A DNA stretch of 19,681 nucleotides from Victivallales bacterium (GCA_016285335.1 JAEEQO010000029.1:1-19681); one strand, 5' to 3'; counted from the stretch's first letter, positions 1 to 6,464 are shown. Program-made: numbers and translations. The notes: generated by a model from the sequence alone, not told the origin.

Positions 1-1
1 C

Positions 2-772
2 AACAAGGTCGTGTTCGTGATCCGGCACGACATCGAGCAGGCGTTCCGCGAGGCTGTCGGCGCGAAGTGGGAAAAGCGCATCGCCGTGGAGTACGCGTTC
101 CAGGAACTCGACGCCTTGCCGGCGGGATTCGGCATCCCCGAAGGCCGCCAGAAACCGTGGGGAACAGGCCACGCCGTACTCTGCGCCGCGGACAGGATCG
201 CCGGCCCGTTCGCCGCCATCAACGCCGACGATTTCTACGGGCGCAGCGGATTCGTTCAGCTCGGGAAGGCCCTGGCGGAAAACGCCGATCCGAACCGCCA
301 TTTCATGGTCGGATACCCGCTTCGCAACACGCTTTCCAAGTTCGGCTCCGTCTCGCGCGGCGTCTGCACTGCCAATCCCGACGGCACGCTGAAGGAGGTC
401 ACCGAACGCACGAAGATCGAGCCGGACGGCGCGGACGGCGCGGTGGCCGTGGATGAGACGGGCGCGAAGCTCGCGTTCACGGGCGGCGAGATCGTCTCCA
501 TGAACTTCTGGGGGTTCATGCCGTCGCTGTTCGACGGCCTCCGCGGGCTCTTCGAAGAATTCCTGAAGGCGCACGGAGGCGAGCTCAAATCCGAGTTCTA
601 CCTTCCCGCCGCAGTCGCGACCATGATCGGCGCGGGACAGGCGTCCGTCGGCATCCTCGAAAGCGGGGATTCCTGGCTCGGTGTGACCTACCGCGAGGAC
701 AAGCCGCGCGTGCAGGCGGGCATCGCCGCGCTGGTCGATTCCGGCGTGTACCCCTCGCCGCTGTTCTCCTGA
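2..772 (+). CDS. Sugar-phosphate nucleotidyltransferase, 5'-truncated by window edge
   Basis: The frame is open from the first bases of the window, so the true start and the N-terminal nucleotide-binding loop lie outside; the GTG at 11 is internal, in the VVFVIRHDIE strand. Visible features are WGTGHAVL followed by INADDFYG, the nucleotide-contact and metal-binding Asp region of Rossmann-type NTP transferases, and a later SMNFWGFMPSLF segment seen in sugar nucleotidyltransferases. The expected reaction is NTP plus sugar-1-phosphate giving NDP-sugar plus pyrophosphate, in the cytosol. The next gene, 23 bp downstream, is a NahK-like sugar kinase. Together they suggest a two-step salvage route: kinase to sugar-1-phosphate, then nucleotidyl transfer. 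The substrate cannot be read from sequence; HexNAc-1-P or another hexose-1-P is an inference from the kinase. Family assignment is confident, specificity is not. Confidence 0.85.
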   Translation, partial: NKVVFVIRHDIEQAFREAVGAKWEKRIAVEYAFQELDALPAGFGIPEGRQKPWGTGHAVLCAADRIAGPFAAINADDFYGRSGFVQLGKALAENADPNRHFMVGYPLRNTLSKFGSVSRGVCTANPDGTLKEVTERTKIEPDGADGAVAVDETGAKLAFTGGEIVSMNFWGFMPSLFDGLRGLFEEFLKAHGGELKSEFYLPAAVATMIGAGQASVGILESGDSWLGVTYREDKPRVQAGIAALVDSGVYPSPLFS

Positions 773-795
773 GCTCAGTTTTCCGAGATATTCCC

Positions 796-1875
796 ATGCC
801 CGTTTCCGACCGCACAGCGCTGGAAGCCGCCGAGTCTTTCGAGCTCGGCGGCAAGCCCGTCTCCGCCGTCGTCTTCGGCAGCGGGCATATCAACGACACG
901 TTCGCACTGACGGTCGCGAAACCTGCCTCGGATGCGTTTGTCCGGTTCGTGCTCCAGCGCATCAATCCGCATGTCTTCCCGAATCCGCTGGCGGTCATGG
1001 ACAATATCGTCCGCGTGACGCGGCATCTGAAGGGAAAATATGCGATCCTGTCGGACGCCGGCCGGCGCGTGCTGACCGTAGTCCCGACGAAGGACGCGAA
1101 ACCGTGCATGTTCGACGAGGCCGGCGCGTGCTGGCGCTGCTACCGCATGATCGAAGGCGCGGGCACGGTCGACGCCGTCCGCGAGCCCGCCCAGGCCAGG
1201 ACCGCATCGTTCGCGTTCGCGCGCTTCGCCCGCGACCTTTCCGACCTGCCGCCGCCCCGCCTTCAGGAGACCATTCCCGCTTTTCACGACACCCCGGCGC
1301 GTCTGCGCACACTGGACGCGATCGCTTCGGAAGACCGCCTCGGACGGGCGGCTTCGGCCGCACGGGAGCTTGCGGAGATCGACGCCTTGCGGCATCTGGC
1401 GCCGCTTATCACGGATGCGTTTGCCGCGGGGAGCATCCCGGAGCGCATCGTCCACAACGACACGAAGATCAACAATGTGATGCTCGACGACGCGACGGGC
1501 GAGGCCATTTGCGTAGTAGACCTCGACACGGTGATGCCGGGGCTGGCGCCGTACGACTTCGGCGACCTGGTGCGCGTGGCCGCCAACCCGGCGCGCGAGG
1601 ATGCCGGCAGACTTAATCGCCTGGAGGCCCGCCGCGACATGTACGACGCGTGCGCCGAAGGGTTTCTGGAGGGATTCGGCGGCTACCTGACCGAACAGGA
1701 GATCAAGCTCATGCCGGTAGCCGGAGCGGTCATCACGTTCGAGCTTGCCGTGCGGTTCCTGTCCGACTACCTCGATGGCGACAGGTATTTCAAGACGGCA
1801 CGTCCGGGGCACAACCTCGACCGCGCGAGGACGCAGATCGCTCTCGCCCGCGCCCTCGAAAAACTCGCGGACTGA
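796..1875 (+). CDS. Phosphotransferase (APH) family anomeric sugar kinase, NahK-like
   Basis: The 359-residue protein has the aminoglycoside-phosphotransferase/choline-kinase fold signatures. GSGHINDTF (about 28-36) is the nucleotide loop, QRIN (54-57) the strand usually carrying an ATP contact, HNDTKINN (220-227) the catalytic-loop H-x-D-x4-N, and DLDTVMPG (242-249) the metal-binding DxD. The HNDTK...DLDTVMPG...DFGD combination is typical of the N-acetylhexosamine 1-kinase (NahK/LnpB) branch rather than of antibiotic kinases. NahK makes GlcNAc-1-P or GalNAc-1-P, the substrate a nucleotidyltransferase would use, which fits the gene 23 bp upstream. Such proteins are sometimes misannotated as mucin desulfatases. 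The ATG at 796 is the first in frame after the upstream stop; no strong Shine-Dalgarno is visible, so translation may be coupled. The stop abuts the stop of the opposing YolD-like gene with zero spacing. Confidence 0.85.
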   Translation: MPVSDRTALEAAESFELGGKPVSAVVFGSGHINDTFALTVAKPASDAFVRFVLQRINPHVFPNPLAVMDNIVRVTRHLKGKYAILSDAGRRVLTVVPTKDAKPCMFDEAGACWRCYRMIEGAGTVDAVREPAQARTASFAFARFARDLSDLPPPRLQETIPAFHDTPARLRTLDAIASEDRLGRAASAARELAEIDALRHLAPLITDAFAAGSIPERIVHNDTKINNVMLDDATGEAICVVDLDTVMPGLAPYDFGDLVRVAANPAREDAGRLNRLEARRDMYDACAEGFLEGFGGYLTEQEIKLMPVAGAVITFELAVRFLSDYLDGDRYFKTARPGHNLDRARTQIALARALEKLAD

Positions 1876-2298
1876 TCAGATCTCTCCGTCGAAAAGATCG
1901 CAGGAGATATCCGCGACGTTCTCGAACCGGATCACCGTGCCGTCGTCGAGCGTCAGCGTCTTTCTCACAGGCGTGATCTTTACGATCGCGCCCGACTTTG
2001 TTACATATCTCCCGCCGTCTTTCCGTTCATCCGGTACAAAATATTCGATGCGAACGGTCGGTCTTTCCCCGAGCCGCGGAATCAGGACGCCGAGTTTCCG
2101 GTCCAGTTCGGCCTTTTCCGACTCGTCCAGTTCGCGTTTCTGTTCGGTCAGGCGCGCCGTTTCGCCGATGACGTCCTCGTATCCGGTCAGCGCCGCGAAC
2201 GGCGAGAACTGGGCGGCGCGGGCACGCAACGGCATTTGCGGATGCACTTTCGAGACATGGTGCGGCAGGTCGATGATGTCGTCGTACTCGGTTATCAT
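1876..2298 (-). CDS. YolD-like family protein
   Basis: The 140-residue acidic cytosolic protein begins with a DDIIDLPHHVSK segment followed by RAAQFSPFAALTGYEDVI, a layout I recognise from YolD-like proteins of Clostridia and other anaerobes. A charged helix around ETARLTEQKRELDESEKAELDRKL follows, then a beta-rich C-terminus (TVRIEYFVPDERKDGG...VTKSGAIVKI...). YolD-like genes often sit beside Y-family DNA polymerases (DinB/UmuC-like), where their role is poorly defined. No polymerase is present here, although a LexA-like regulator lies 0.6 kb upstream on the same strand. The gene is 45 bp downstream of the small lipoprotein gene in the same direction and could share its transcript; no clear ribosome-binding site is seen before 2298. 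Its stop (TCA at 1876-1878 on the top strand) directly abuts the stop of the sugar kinase. Family call is by remembered pattern. Confidence 0.72.
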   Translation of the reverse strand: MITEYDDIIDLPHHVSKVHPQMPLRARAAQFSPFAALTGYEDVIGETARLTEQKRELDESEKAELDRKLGVLIPRLGERPTVRIEYFVPDERKDGGRYVTKSGAIVKITPVRKTLTLDDGTVIRFENVADISCDLFDGEI

Positions 2299-2343
2299 GA
2301 TTCGGAAAAAGCGTTGGGAAACCCGGCGGCCGCGGGGAATCCG

Positions 2344-2739
2344 TCAGAAGCTCTTGAAGGCTTCGAGGAGTTTGTCGCAGAGGGGATTGTCCTCGTAGTC
2401 GACCATGATGAACGAGCCGTGGGACACCGCGGGGAACTTGTTGCCGTAGATGTAGATGAACTTGTTCTTGTCCACGTACTCGATCTTCGCGCGCGCTTTC
2501 TTATACTTCGTATTGAACTTGTAGAAAGCGACCTGGCGGTTCGCGAGCTTCAGCGCGAATCCCTCGTCGGCGTGAATCGGCTCGACCGCCATCATGCCGT
2601 CGAACTTGCCGCCCGTCGCCCGCATCATGTACAGGCAGAGTTCCTGCGCGGTGCGGTCGTTGTTTTCGACGGGGGTGCTGCAGGCGCTGCACAGGATGAC
2701 CGCGGCGGCGGCAAACAGGATGCAAAGTGTTCTGAACAT
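2344..2739 (-). CDS. Small secreted protein or lipoprotein, unknown function
   Basis: I do not recognise the family. The 131-residue product starts with a signal peptide: MFRT, a hydrophobic core (LCILFAAAAVILCSA) and Cys20, a plausible lipidation site although position -3 is Cys rather than the usual Leu. The mature part is soluble and Lys/Tyr-rich (FNTKYKKARAKIEYVDKNKF) and ends in KLLEAFKSF. The start at 2739 is preferred over an upstream ATG at 2862 because only it puts the signal sequence at the N-terminus. It also has an AAAGG-type ribosome-binding site a few bases upstream and follows a good promoter at 2777-2804; the longer version would run back through that promoter and a terminator. 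The protein is probably exported and tethered to a membrane. Confidence 0.7.
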   Translation of the reverse strand: MFRTLCILFAAAAVILCSACSTPVENNDRTAQELCLYMMRATGGKFDGMMAVEPIHADEGFALKLANRQVAFYKFNTKYKKARAKIEYVDKNKFIYIYGNKFPAVSHGSFIMVDYEDNPLCDKLLEAFKSF

Positions 2740-2776
2740 GGCGGACCTTTCCGGTTGAAAAATAGTGCGGTAAAAT

Positions 2777-2804
2777 AATGTAGAGGCTTTTTCCGCAATG
2801 TCAA
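2777..2804 (-). promoter_or_regulatory. Sigma70-type promoter for the small lipoprotein gene
   Basis: On the bottom strand a perfect TTGACA (2799-2804) is followed after 16 bp by TACATT (2777-2782). Transcription would begin near 2770, giving a leader of about 30 nt before the ATG at 2739. It lies just downstream of the terminator of the preceding gene, so the lipoprotein is probably an independent unit. Confidence 0.65.
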
Positions 2805-2815
2805 GCGCCGGACGG

Positions 2816-2851
2816 AAAAAAACGGCAAAACGGCGCCTGCCGTCCTGCCGT
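2816..2851 (-). terminator. Rho-independent terminator of the LexA-like gene
   Basis: Read on the bottom strand, ACGGC-AGG-ACGGC-AGGC-GCCGT-TTT-GCCGT forms two stacked 5-bp stems with a 4-nt loop, directly followed by seven T. It lies about 60 bp after the stop of the LexA-like gene and before the lipoprotein promoter. Confidence 0.85.
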
Positions 2852-2911
2852 TCATCCCCCATCCCGTGCCATACCGCCCGGCGAATCCCGGCTCCGGCAC
2901 GGAAAATCCTG

Positions 2912-3472
2912 TCAATGGAACGTGCGCAGAAGCGCGATCACCTGTCCCATCATCCCCGGACCCGGGTCCGCGTCCATCATGATCTGCCGGCAGACCGCGG
3001 AGGTGTTGGACTGCTCCAGCACCAGCATGCCCGGATGAAGGCGTTCCGGACGCGTCCAGACGATCAGGATGTCGCCGGGGCTTACCTCGGACGGCATTCC
3101 GCCGAACAGCCCGGAGCGCACGGCGAACAGGTCTTTTGCGCGGACATTGTCGGGAAGGAGGCTGGAGTCTACGTGGTAATATGACGAAGGCGCGCCGGAA
3201 ACGCCGGTGTTCCTGAGGTAAAACGGAACGCAGACCGGACTTTTCTGCGGCAGCCCGGCTCCCATTCCGACGGGACGAATGCTCCTGCGGCAGCCTTTCT
3301 GCCTCACGATCACGCGCTTCCGTTCCAGTGCCCCGATGTGGGCGGCGGCGGTGGACGGCTTGATTGCGAAGTATTCCGCGATGTCGTAGAGCGTGGGCGA
3401 GATGGCGTTTTTGCCGATGTAATCGCGGATGAAAGACATGATTTCGAACTGCCGTTTCGTGATTTTCTTCAT
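2912..3472 (-). CDS. LexA-like transcriptional regulator lacking the catalytic Ser/Lys
   Basis: The 186-residue protein is built like LexA. Residues 1-65 form a winged helix-turn-helix (KKITKRQFEIMSFIRDYIG, SPTLYDIAEYF, STAAAHIGALERKRVIVR, RRSIRP). Residues about 80-186 resemble the S24 dimerisation/latent-protease domain (YYHVDSSLLPD..AKDLFAVRSG, SPGDILIV, PGMLVLEQ). LexA self-cleaves at Ala-Gly using a Ser-Lys dyad. Here an Ala-Gly pair remains (72-73), but the segment normally reading G-D/M-S-M is SGLFGGMPSEVSPGD (120-134) with Gly beside the Met, and the TVKR-type lysine is AVCR (Cys161). It therefore probably binds DNA and dimerises but cannot autocleave. The start at 3472 (MKKITKRQ) is chosen because an upstream extension to 3595 adds a Pro/Arg-rich non-homologous stretch and would overlap the promoter. 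Whether it is the genome's SOS LexA or a paralogue is unknown; the missing dyad favours a paralogue. Confidence 0.82.
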   Translation of the reverse strand: MKKITKRQFEIMSFIRDYIGKNAISPTLYDIAEYFAIKPSTAAAHIGALERKRVIVRQKGCRRSIRPVGMGAGLPQKSPVCVPFYLRNTGVSGAPSSYYHVDSSLLPDNVRAKDLFAVRSGLFGGMPSEVSPGDILIVWTRPERLHPGMLVLEQSNTSAVCRQIMMDADPGPGMMGQVIALLRTFH

Positions 3473-3566
3473 GACACTCGGTTTCCGGTCAGGATTGGGA
3501 CGCCGCGGGCGAAAGGCTTTTCCCGGCGGGCATGGTTGGATAGGAGAATTGTTCTTCCGACAGAAT

Positions 3567-3595
3567 ACAATACAGCCGGAAAGCGCGGCTTTCAA
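3567..3595 (-). promoter_or_regulatory. Promoter of the LexA-like gene
   Basis: On the bottom strand TTGAAA (3590-3595), a 17-bp spacer and TATTGT (3567-3572) give a start near 3560 and a leader of about 88 nt. An imperfect inverted repeat (ATTGT at 3549-3553 facing ACAAT at 3568-3572) overlaps the -10 and start region and could be an autoregulatory operator; that role is inference. Confidence 0.5.
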
Positions 3596-3613
3596 GCGGA
3601 GATTGCAACTTTT

Positions 3614-3629
3614 TTGAAAGTATTTTCAA
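3614..3629. promoter_or_regulatory. Inverted repeat TTGAAA-N4-TTTCAA between divergent genes
   Basis: TTGAAA (3614-3619) and TTTCAA (3624-3629) are exact inverted 6-mers separated by GTAT, about 20 bp upstream of the -35 of the LexA-like gene. The size and spacing suit a dimeric regulator. No second copy was noticed by eye in the window. Confidence 0.35.
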
Positions 3630-3680
3630 TTATTGGCATATAAAAGTGCGTATGTTTTTGCCTGTGATGAAGTGCAGACC

Positions 3681-3709
3681 TTGACTTTTTCCGTCCGGCA
3701 TGGTATCTT
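3681..3709 (+). promoter_or_regulatory. Sigma70-type promoter for apgM
   Basis: TTGACT (3681-3686) and TATCTT (3704-3709) are separated by 17 bp, giving a predicted start near 3716 and a leader of about 47 nt. The -10 is the left arm of a perfect 15-bp palindrome at 3704-3718. Confidence 0.6.
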
Positions 3710-3718
3710 ATTAAGATA
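3704..3718. promoter_or_regulatory. Perfect palindrome overlapping the apgM -10
   Basis: TATCTTA-T-TAAGATA reads as a perfect 7-bp inverted repeat around a single central base. It covers the -10 element and predicted start of apgM, the position of a repressor operator. The AT-rich, -10-like sequence could also be partly coincidental. Confidence 0.4.
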
Positions 3719-3762
3719 AACGTATCTTCTTCGAACCACGGAAAAAAGGACAAATCCGAACT

Positions 3763-4986
3763 ATGAACGCATGCGACCTCAAAGGCAAAGCCATCGTCTT
3801 TCTCGGCGACGGCATGGCAGACCTCCCGATCCCCGAACTCGGCGGAAAGACCCCGCTGGAAGCCGTCCCGACCCCGACCATGGACAAGATCGCGGCGAAC
3901 GGCGCGTCCGGCACGTTCCTGACCCTGCCGGAAGGCTATCCGACTTCCTCGGACGTGGCGAACATGTCCGTGCTCGGCTATGCGCCGTCGCTGTACTACC
4001 CCGGACGCGGCCCGATCGAAGCCGTCAGCCAGGGCATCGAGCTCGCGCCCGACGACGTGGCGTGGCGGTGCAACCTGATCACCGTGGAAAACGGCATCCT
4101 GAGGGACTATTCCGCCGGCCATATCACGCAGGAGCATTCCCGTGCGCTGATGGAGGCGCTTCAGGAGCGGTTCGGATCCGACAAGCTCACGTTCTATCCC
4201 GGTGTCAGCTACCGCAACCTGCTGATCCTGCACGGGCCCGAATTCTCCCCGAAAGTCGATTACTACAAGCCGGATTCCTCGCAGGACATCCCGGTCGCCG
4301 AACTCCCCTGGACCGCGCTGGACGATTCGAAGGAAGCCGCGCATACGGTCGAATTCCTGAACAAACTCTATGCGGACGCCGCGGCGTTTCTGGCGGAACA
4401 CCCGCTGGTGAAGTCGGGCGCGACGAAAGGCAACGCGATCTGGCCGTGGAGTCCGGGGCGCACCCCGGCGTTCCCGAAGTTCTCGGAACGTTACGGCGGC
4501 AAGACCGGCGCTGTGATCACGGCGGTCGGCGTGATCTCCGGCATCGCCAAGTGTGCGGGCATGGACGTGATCCCCGTGGAGGGCGTTACCGGCTACATCG
4601 ACACGAATTACGAAGGCAAGGCCGAGGCGGCCATCCGCGCGATCGAGGACCACGATTTCGTGTACGTCCACCTGGAAGCCATCGACGAAACCGGGCACGA
4701 AGGACGTCTCGACCTCAAAATGCAGGCGATCCGCGACTTCGAAAACCGCATCATCAAACCCGTCGTCGAGGCGCTTCAGGGACGCGGCGTCACGTTCGCC
4801 GTCCTCCCGGACCACCCTGTCCCGCTCTCCATGCGCCAGCACACGCGCACCCCGGTCCCGTTCTCCATCTGGGGCCCGCACATCCAGCCCGATTCCGTCA
4901 CGGAATACTCCGAAAAGGCCGCGCCGAACGGCTCGCTCGGGTTCATGACTGGCGACGCGTTCATCCGTACGGTGCTGGACCTCTGA
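3763..4986 (+). CDS. apgM: Archaeal-type cofactor-independent phosphoglycerate mutase / putative homoserine kinase
   Basis: The 407-residue protein belongs to the alkaline-phosphatase superfamily, apgM branch. The two-metal site is complete: Asp16 in FLGDGMAD, the nucleophile Ser in TSSDVANMS (61-69), Asp308 and His312 in IDETGHEG, Asp350-His351 in LPDH, and His360 in RQHTRTPVP. Phosphoglycerate mutases interconvert 2- and 3-phosphoglycerate. A bacterial subgroup of this family (the 'proposed homoserine kinase' model) instead occurs where thrB is absent and may phosphorylate homoserine for threonine synthesis. No threonine or glycolysis genes are adjacent, so context does not decide. An AAGGA ribosome-binding site lies at 3746-3750, 12 nt before the ATG. 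The gene has its own promoter and a terminator at 5050-5090, so it appears monocistronic. Confidence 0.87.
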   Translation: MNACDLKGKAIVFLGDGMADLPIPELGGKTPLEAVPTPTMDKIAANGASGTFLTLPEGYPTSSDVANMSVLGYAPSLYYPGRGPIEAVSQGIELAPDDVAWRCNLITVENGILRDYSAGHITQEHSRALMEALQERFGSDKLTFYPGVSYRNLLILHGPEFSPKVDYYKPDSSQDIPVAELPWTALDDSKEAAHTVEFLNKLYADAAAFLAEHPLVKSGATKGNAIWPWSPGRTPAFPKFSERYGGKTGAVITAVGVISGIAKCAGMDVIPVEGVTGYIDTNYEGKAEAAIRAIEDHDFVYVHLEAIDETGHEGRLDLKMQAIRDFENRIIKPVVEALQGRGVTFAVLPDHPVPLSMRQHTRTPVPFSIWGPHIQPDSVTEYSEKAAPNGSLGFMTGDAFIRTVLDL

Positions 4987-5007
4987 GGGGAAAAAAAGAC
5001 TTTCTCC

Positions 5008-5029
5008 GTGCGCGAGCGTAGCCGCGCAC
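5008..5029. repeat. Inverted repeat between apgM and prmC
   Basis: GTGCGCG (5008-5014) pairs with CGCGCAC (5023-5029) around an 8-nt loop; a shorter hairpin, CACTG/CAGTG (5027-5031 and 5043-5047), overlaps it. On the bottom strand this hairpin follows the prmC stop and is followed, 10 nt later, by a run of seven T (4991-4997), so it may be an imperfect prmC terminator. It could also be part of an interspersed genomic repeat; no second copy was seen. Confidence 0.4.
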
Positions 5030-5049
5030 TGTACGACACACGCAGTGTG

Positions 5050-5090
5050 GCCTGGATCGCCTCTGCAGCGCGGTCCAGGCGTTATTTTTT
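5050..5090 (+). terminator. Rho-independent terminator of apgM, overlapping the prmC stop
   Basis: An 11-bp stem, GCCTGGATCGC (5050-5060) with GCGGTCCAGGC (5070-5080), has one T-G pair and a 9-nt loop and is followed by GTTATTTTTT. The T-tract encodes, on the other strand, the final Lys-Lys codons and the TAA stop of prmC (5082-5084). Confidence 0.85.
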
Positions 5091-5912
5091 CGCCGAGAGG
5101 AAGCGCACGGCGCCGTACTGGTCGTGCAGAAGTGCGGGTTCGTGAAGAGATTTTGAAGCGAGCTCGCGCGCCTGCTGCGCGTTGCACGGGTCGAGCTCGA
5201 AAAAAACGCGTCCGCCCGGATTCAGAAACGCGGGAGCCTGCTCCAGCGCACGCGCGATCACGCTCAGGCCGTCCGCGCCGGCGAACAACGCTTCCGCGGG
5301 TTCGTAGCCCCGGACGTTCGGCGGGAGCTTGTCCCGGTCGCTCTCGGGGATGTACGGCAGATTCGCCGCGATGAGGTCGAACGTGCGCCCGGCGACGGGG
5401 CTGAAAAGGTCGCCATGCAGGAATGTCACGTTCGGCAGGCCGAGCGTTTTCCGGTTGCGCTCCGCCCACTTCAGGGCGTCCGGGGAAAGCTCGGTCCCGA
5501 CGACCGTCAGGTCCGGACGCTCCGAGGCGAGCGCGAGCGAGATCGCGCCGCTCCCGACGCCGAGTTCGCAGACGGTCGCGCCACGCGGCAGGCCGTCCAG
5601 CATGAGGTCGACGGAATACTCCGTTTCCGGACGCGGGATCAGGCACCCCGGACCGACCGCAAGCTCGAGGTCGCGGAACGGCGCATGACCGAAGATGTAC
5701 TGCCAGGGTTCGTTCGCCAGGCGGCGCGCGAGAAAAGCCTCCGCCTGTTTTTGTGCCTCGGGGCGGATTTGTTCGTGTGCGTGCAAGGCGAATTCGCGGT
5801 CGGGGATCCCCGCGGCTTCGCAGACGATGAAATGCGCCTCCAGGTCCGGAGCTTCGAATCCGGCCGAAGCGAACCGTTCCGCGAGTGCTTTTTTCAGTTC
5901 AAGAAACGTCAT
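5082..5912 (-). CDS. prmC: Peptide chain release factor N5-glutamine methyltransferase
   Basis: PrmC (HemK) methylates the glutamine of the GGQ motif of RF1/RF2 using S-adenosylmethionine, tuning translation termination in the cytosol. The 276-residue length is usual for the family. It has an N-terminal helical domain (1-75), the linker motif IPRPETE (92-98), SAM-binding motif I CELGVGSG (115-122), GTELSP (139-144), and the substrate-binding loop NLPYIPES (184-191), where the canonical NPPY is NLPY, a common variant. The ATG at 5912 gives the standard N-terminus; no clear ribosome-binding site precedes it. A TATGAT -10-like hexamer lies in the short gap upstream, but no good -35. prmC is not next to prfA as it often is. 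It converges on apgM. Confidence 0.93.
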   Translation of the reverse strand: MTFLELKKALAERFASAGFEAPDLEAHFIVCEAAGIPDREFALHAHEQIRPEAQKQAEAFLARRLANEPWQYIFGHAPFRDLELAVGPGCLIPRPETEYSVDLMLDGLPRGATVCELGVGSGAISLALASERPDLTVVGTELSPDALKWAERNRKTLGLPNVTFLHGDLFSPVAGRTFDLIAANLPYIPESDRDKLPPNVRGYEPAEALFAGADGLSVIARALEQAPAFLNPGGRVFFELDPCNAQQARELASKSLHEPALLHDQYGAVRFLSAKK

Positions 5913-5945
5913 GGCGTCTGTGCCGCGAGGTGCGGATCATACGGT

Positions 5946-6003
5946 AAAAAAACGGCGGCCACCTCCTGTCCCGCGCGAAACGGGACAGCCGGGAAGACCG
6001 CCG
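5946..6003 (-). terminator. Strong rho-independent terminator after the TRL gene
   Basis: On the bottom strand CGGCGG (5998-6003) pairs with CCGCCG (5953-5958), and a perfect inner stem CTGTCCCG/CGGGACAG (5981-5988 with 5966-5973) closes a 7-nt loop. Seven T follow (5952-5946). It isolates the TRL gene from prmC. Confidence 0.92.
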
Positions 6004-6026
6004 AGGATCAAGCCGAAAAGAAACGA

Positions 6027-6410
6027 TTACTTCTTTTCCGGGTTGAACGGAGCGAGAGTCTGGTCGGGGCCGAGGGCCTTGCTGGTGCCGTAGACATCGG
6101 TCCGGTAGATGCCGTAGATGCCGAAATAGTTCGTGGCGTGGAAGCTCGTCCAGGAGATCTTGTCGACGTCGCCGTTGTACGCGGCTTCGTTGATGGAAGC
6201 GTCGCCGGCGGCGACCCAGCCGAGGATGCTGTAGCAGGAGGCGGAACCGTGACGGTTGGCGGACTTGCCGATGTTGCCGTCGCCGAGCGTGCCGGGCAGC
6301 GTGATGTCGGTGTAGAGGCAGCCGACGGGGAGCGGAGCGGCGCAGGAAGAGGCGAGCGCGCCGAGGACGGCGAAAGCGGAAAGAGCGGCGAATTTGAGAG
6401 ACTTTTTCAT
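6027..6410 (-). CDS. TRL-like family lipoprotein
   Basis: The 127-residue protein starts with a lipoprotein signal (MKKSLKFAALSAFAVLGALASSC, lipidated Cys about 23). The mature part has the hallmarks of the TRL (tRNA-associated locus) family: PVGCLYTDI near the start, then SCYSILGWVAAGDASIN, and a C-terminal DKISWTSF...NYFGIYGIYRTDVYG segment. Members are small envelope lipoproteins, often with Gly-rich SILG-x-VA-x-GDASI cores; function is unknown. AGGAG sits 9 nt before the ATG. It has its own promoter (6465-6493) and terminator (5946-6003), so it is a stand-alone and probably well-expressed gene. No tRNA was recognised next to it, despite the family name. Confidence 0.85.
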   Translation of the reverse strand: MKKSLKFAALSAFAVLGALASSCAAPLPVGCLYTDITLPGTLGDGNIGKSANRHGSASCYSILGWVAAGDASINEAAYNGDVDKISWTSFHATNYFGIYGIYRTDVYGTSKALGPDQTLAPFNPEKK

Positions 6411-6464
6411 GTGGATTATCTCCTGATGATTGTGTTGAAGTTCAAAGTGTATATTTGATAAAGC

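Noticed and set aside
2299..2343. GC-rich hairpin (CCCG...CGGG) between the lipoprotein and YolD-like genes
   Set aside because: The stem is 4 bp and no adjacent T-tract follows; it is likely chance in GC-rich DNA.
2740..2862. Longer N-terminus for the small lipoprotein
   Set aside because: It would bury the signal peptide and run through a terminator and a TTGACA promoter.
3592..5646. A 684-codon open frame on the - strand
   Set aside because: It is antisense to apgM and out of frame with prmC, is Arg/Pro/Ala-rich, and has no recognisable domain. High GC makes such long shadow frames common.
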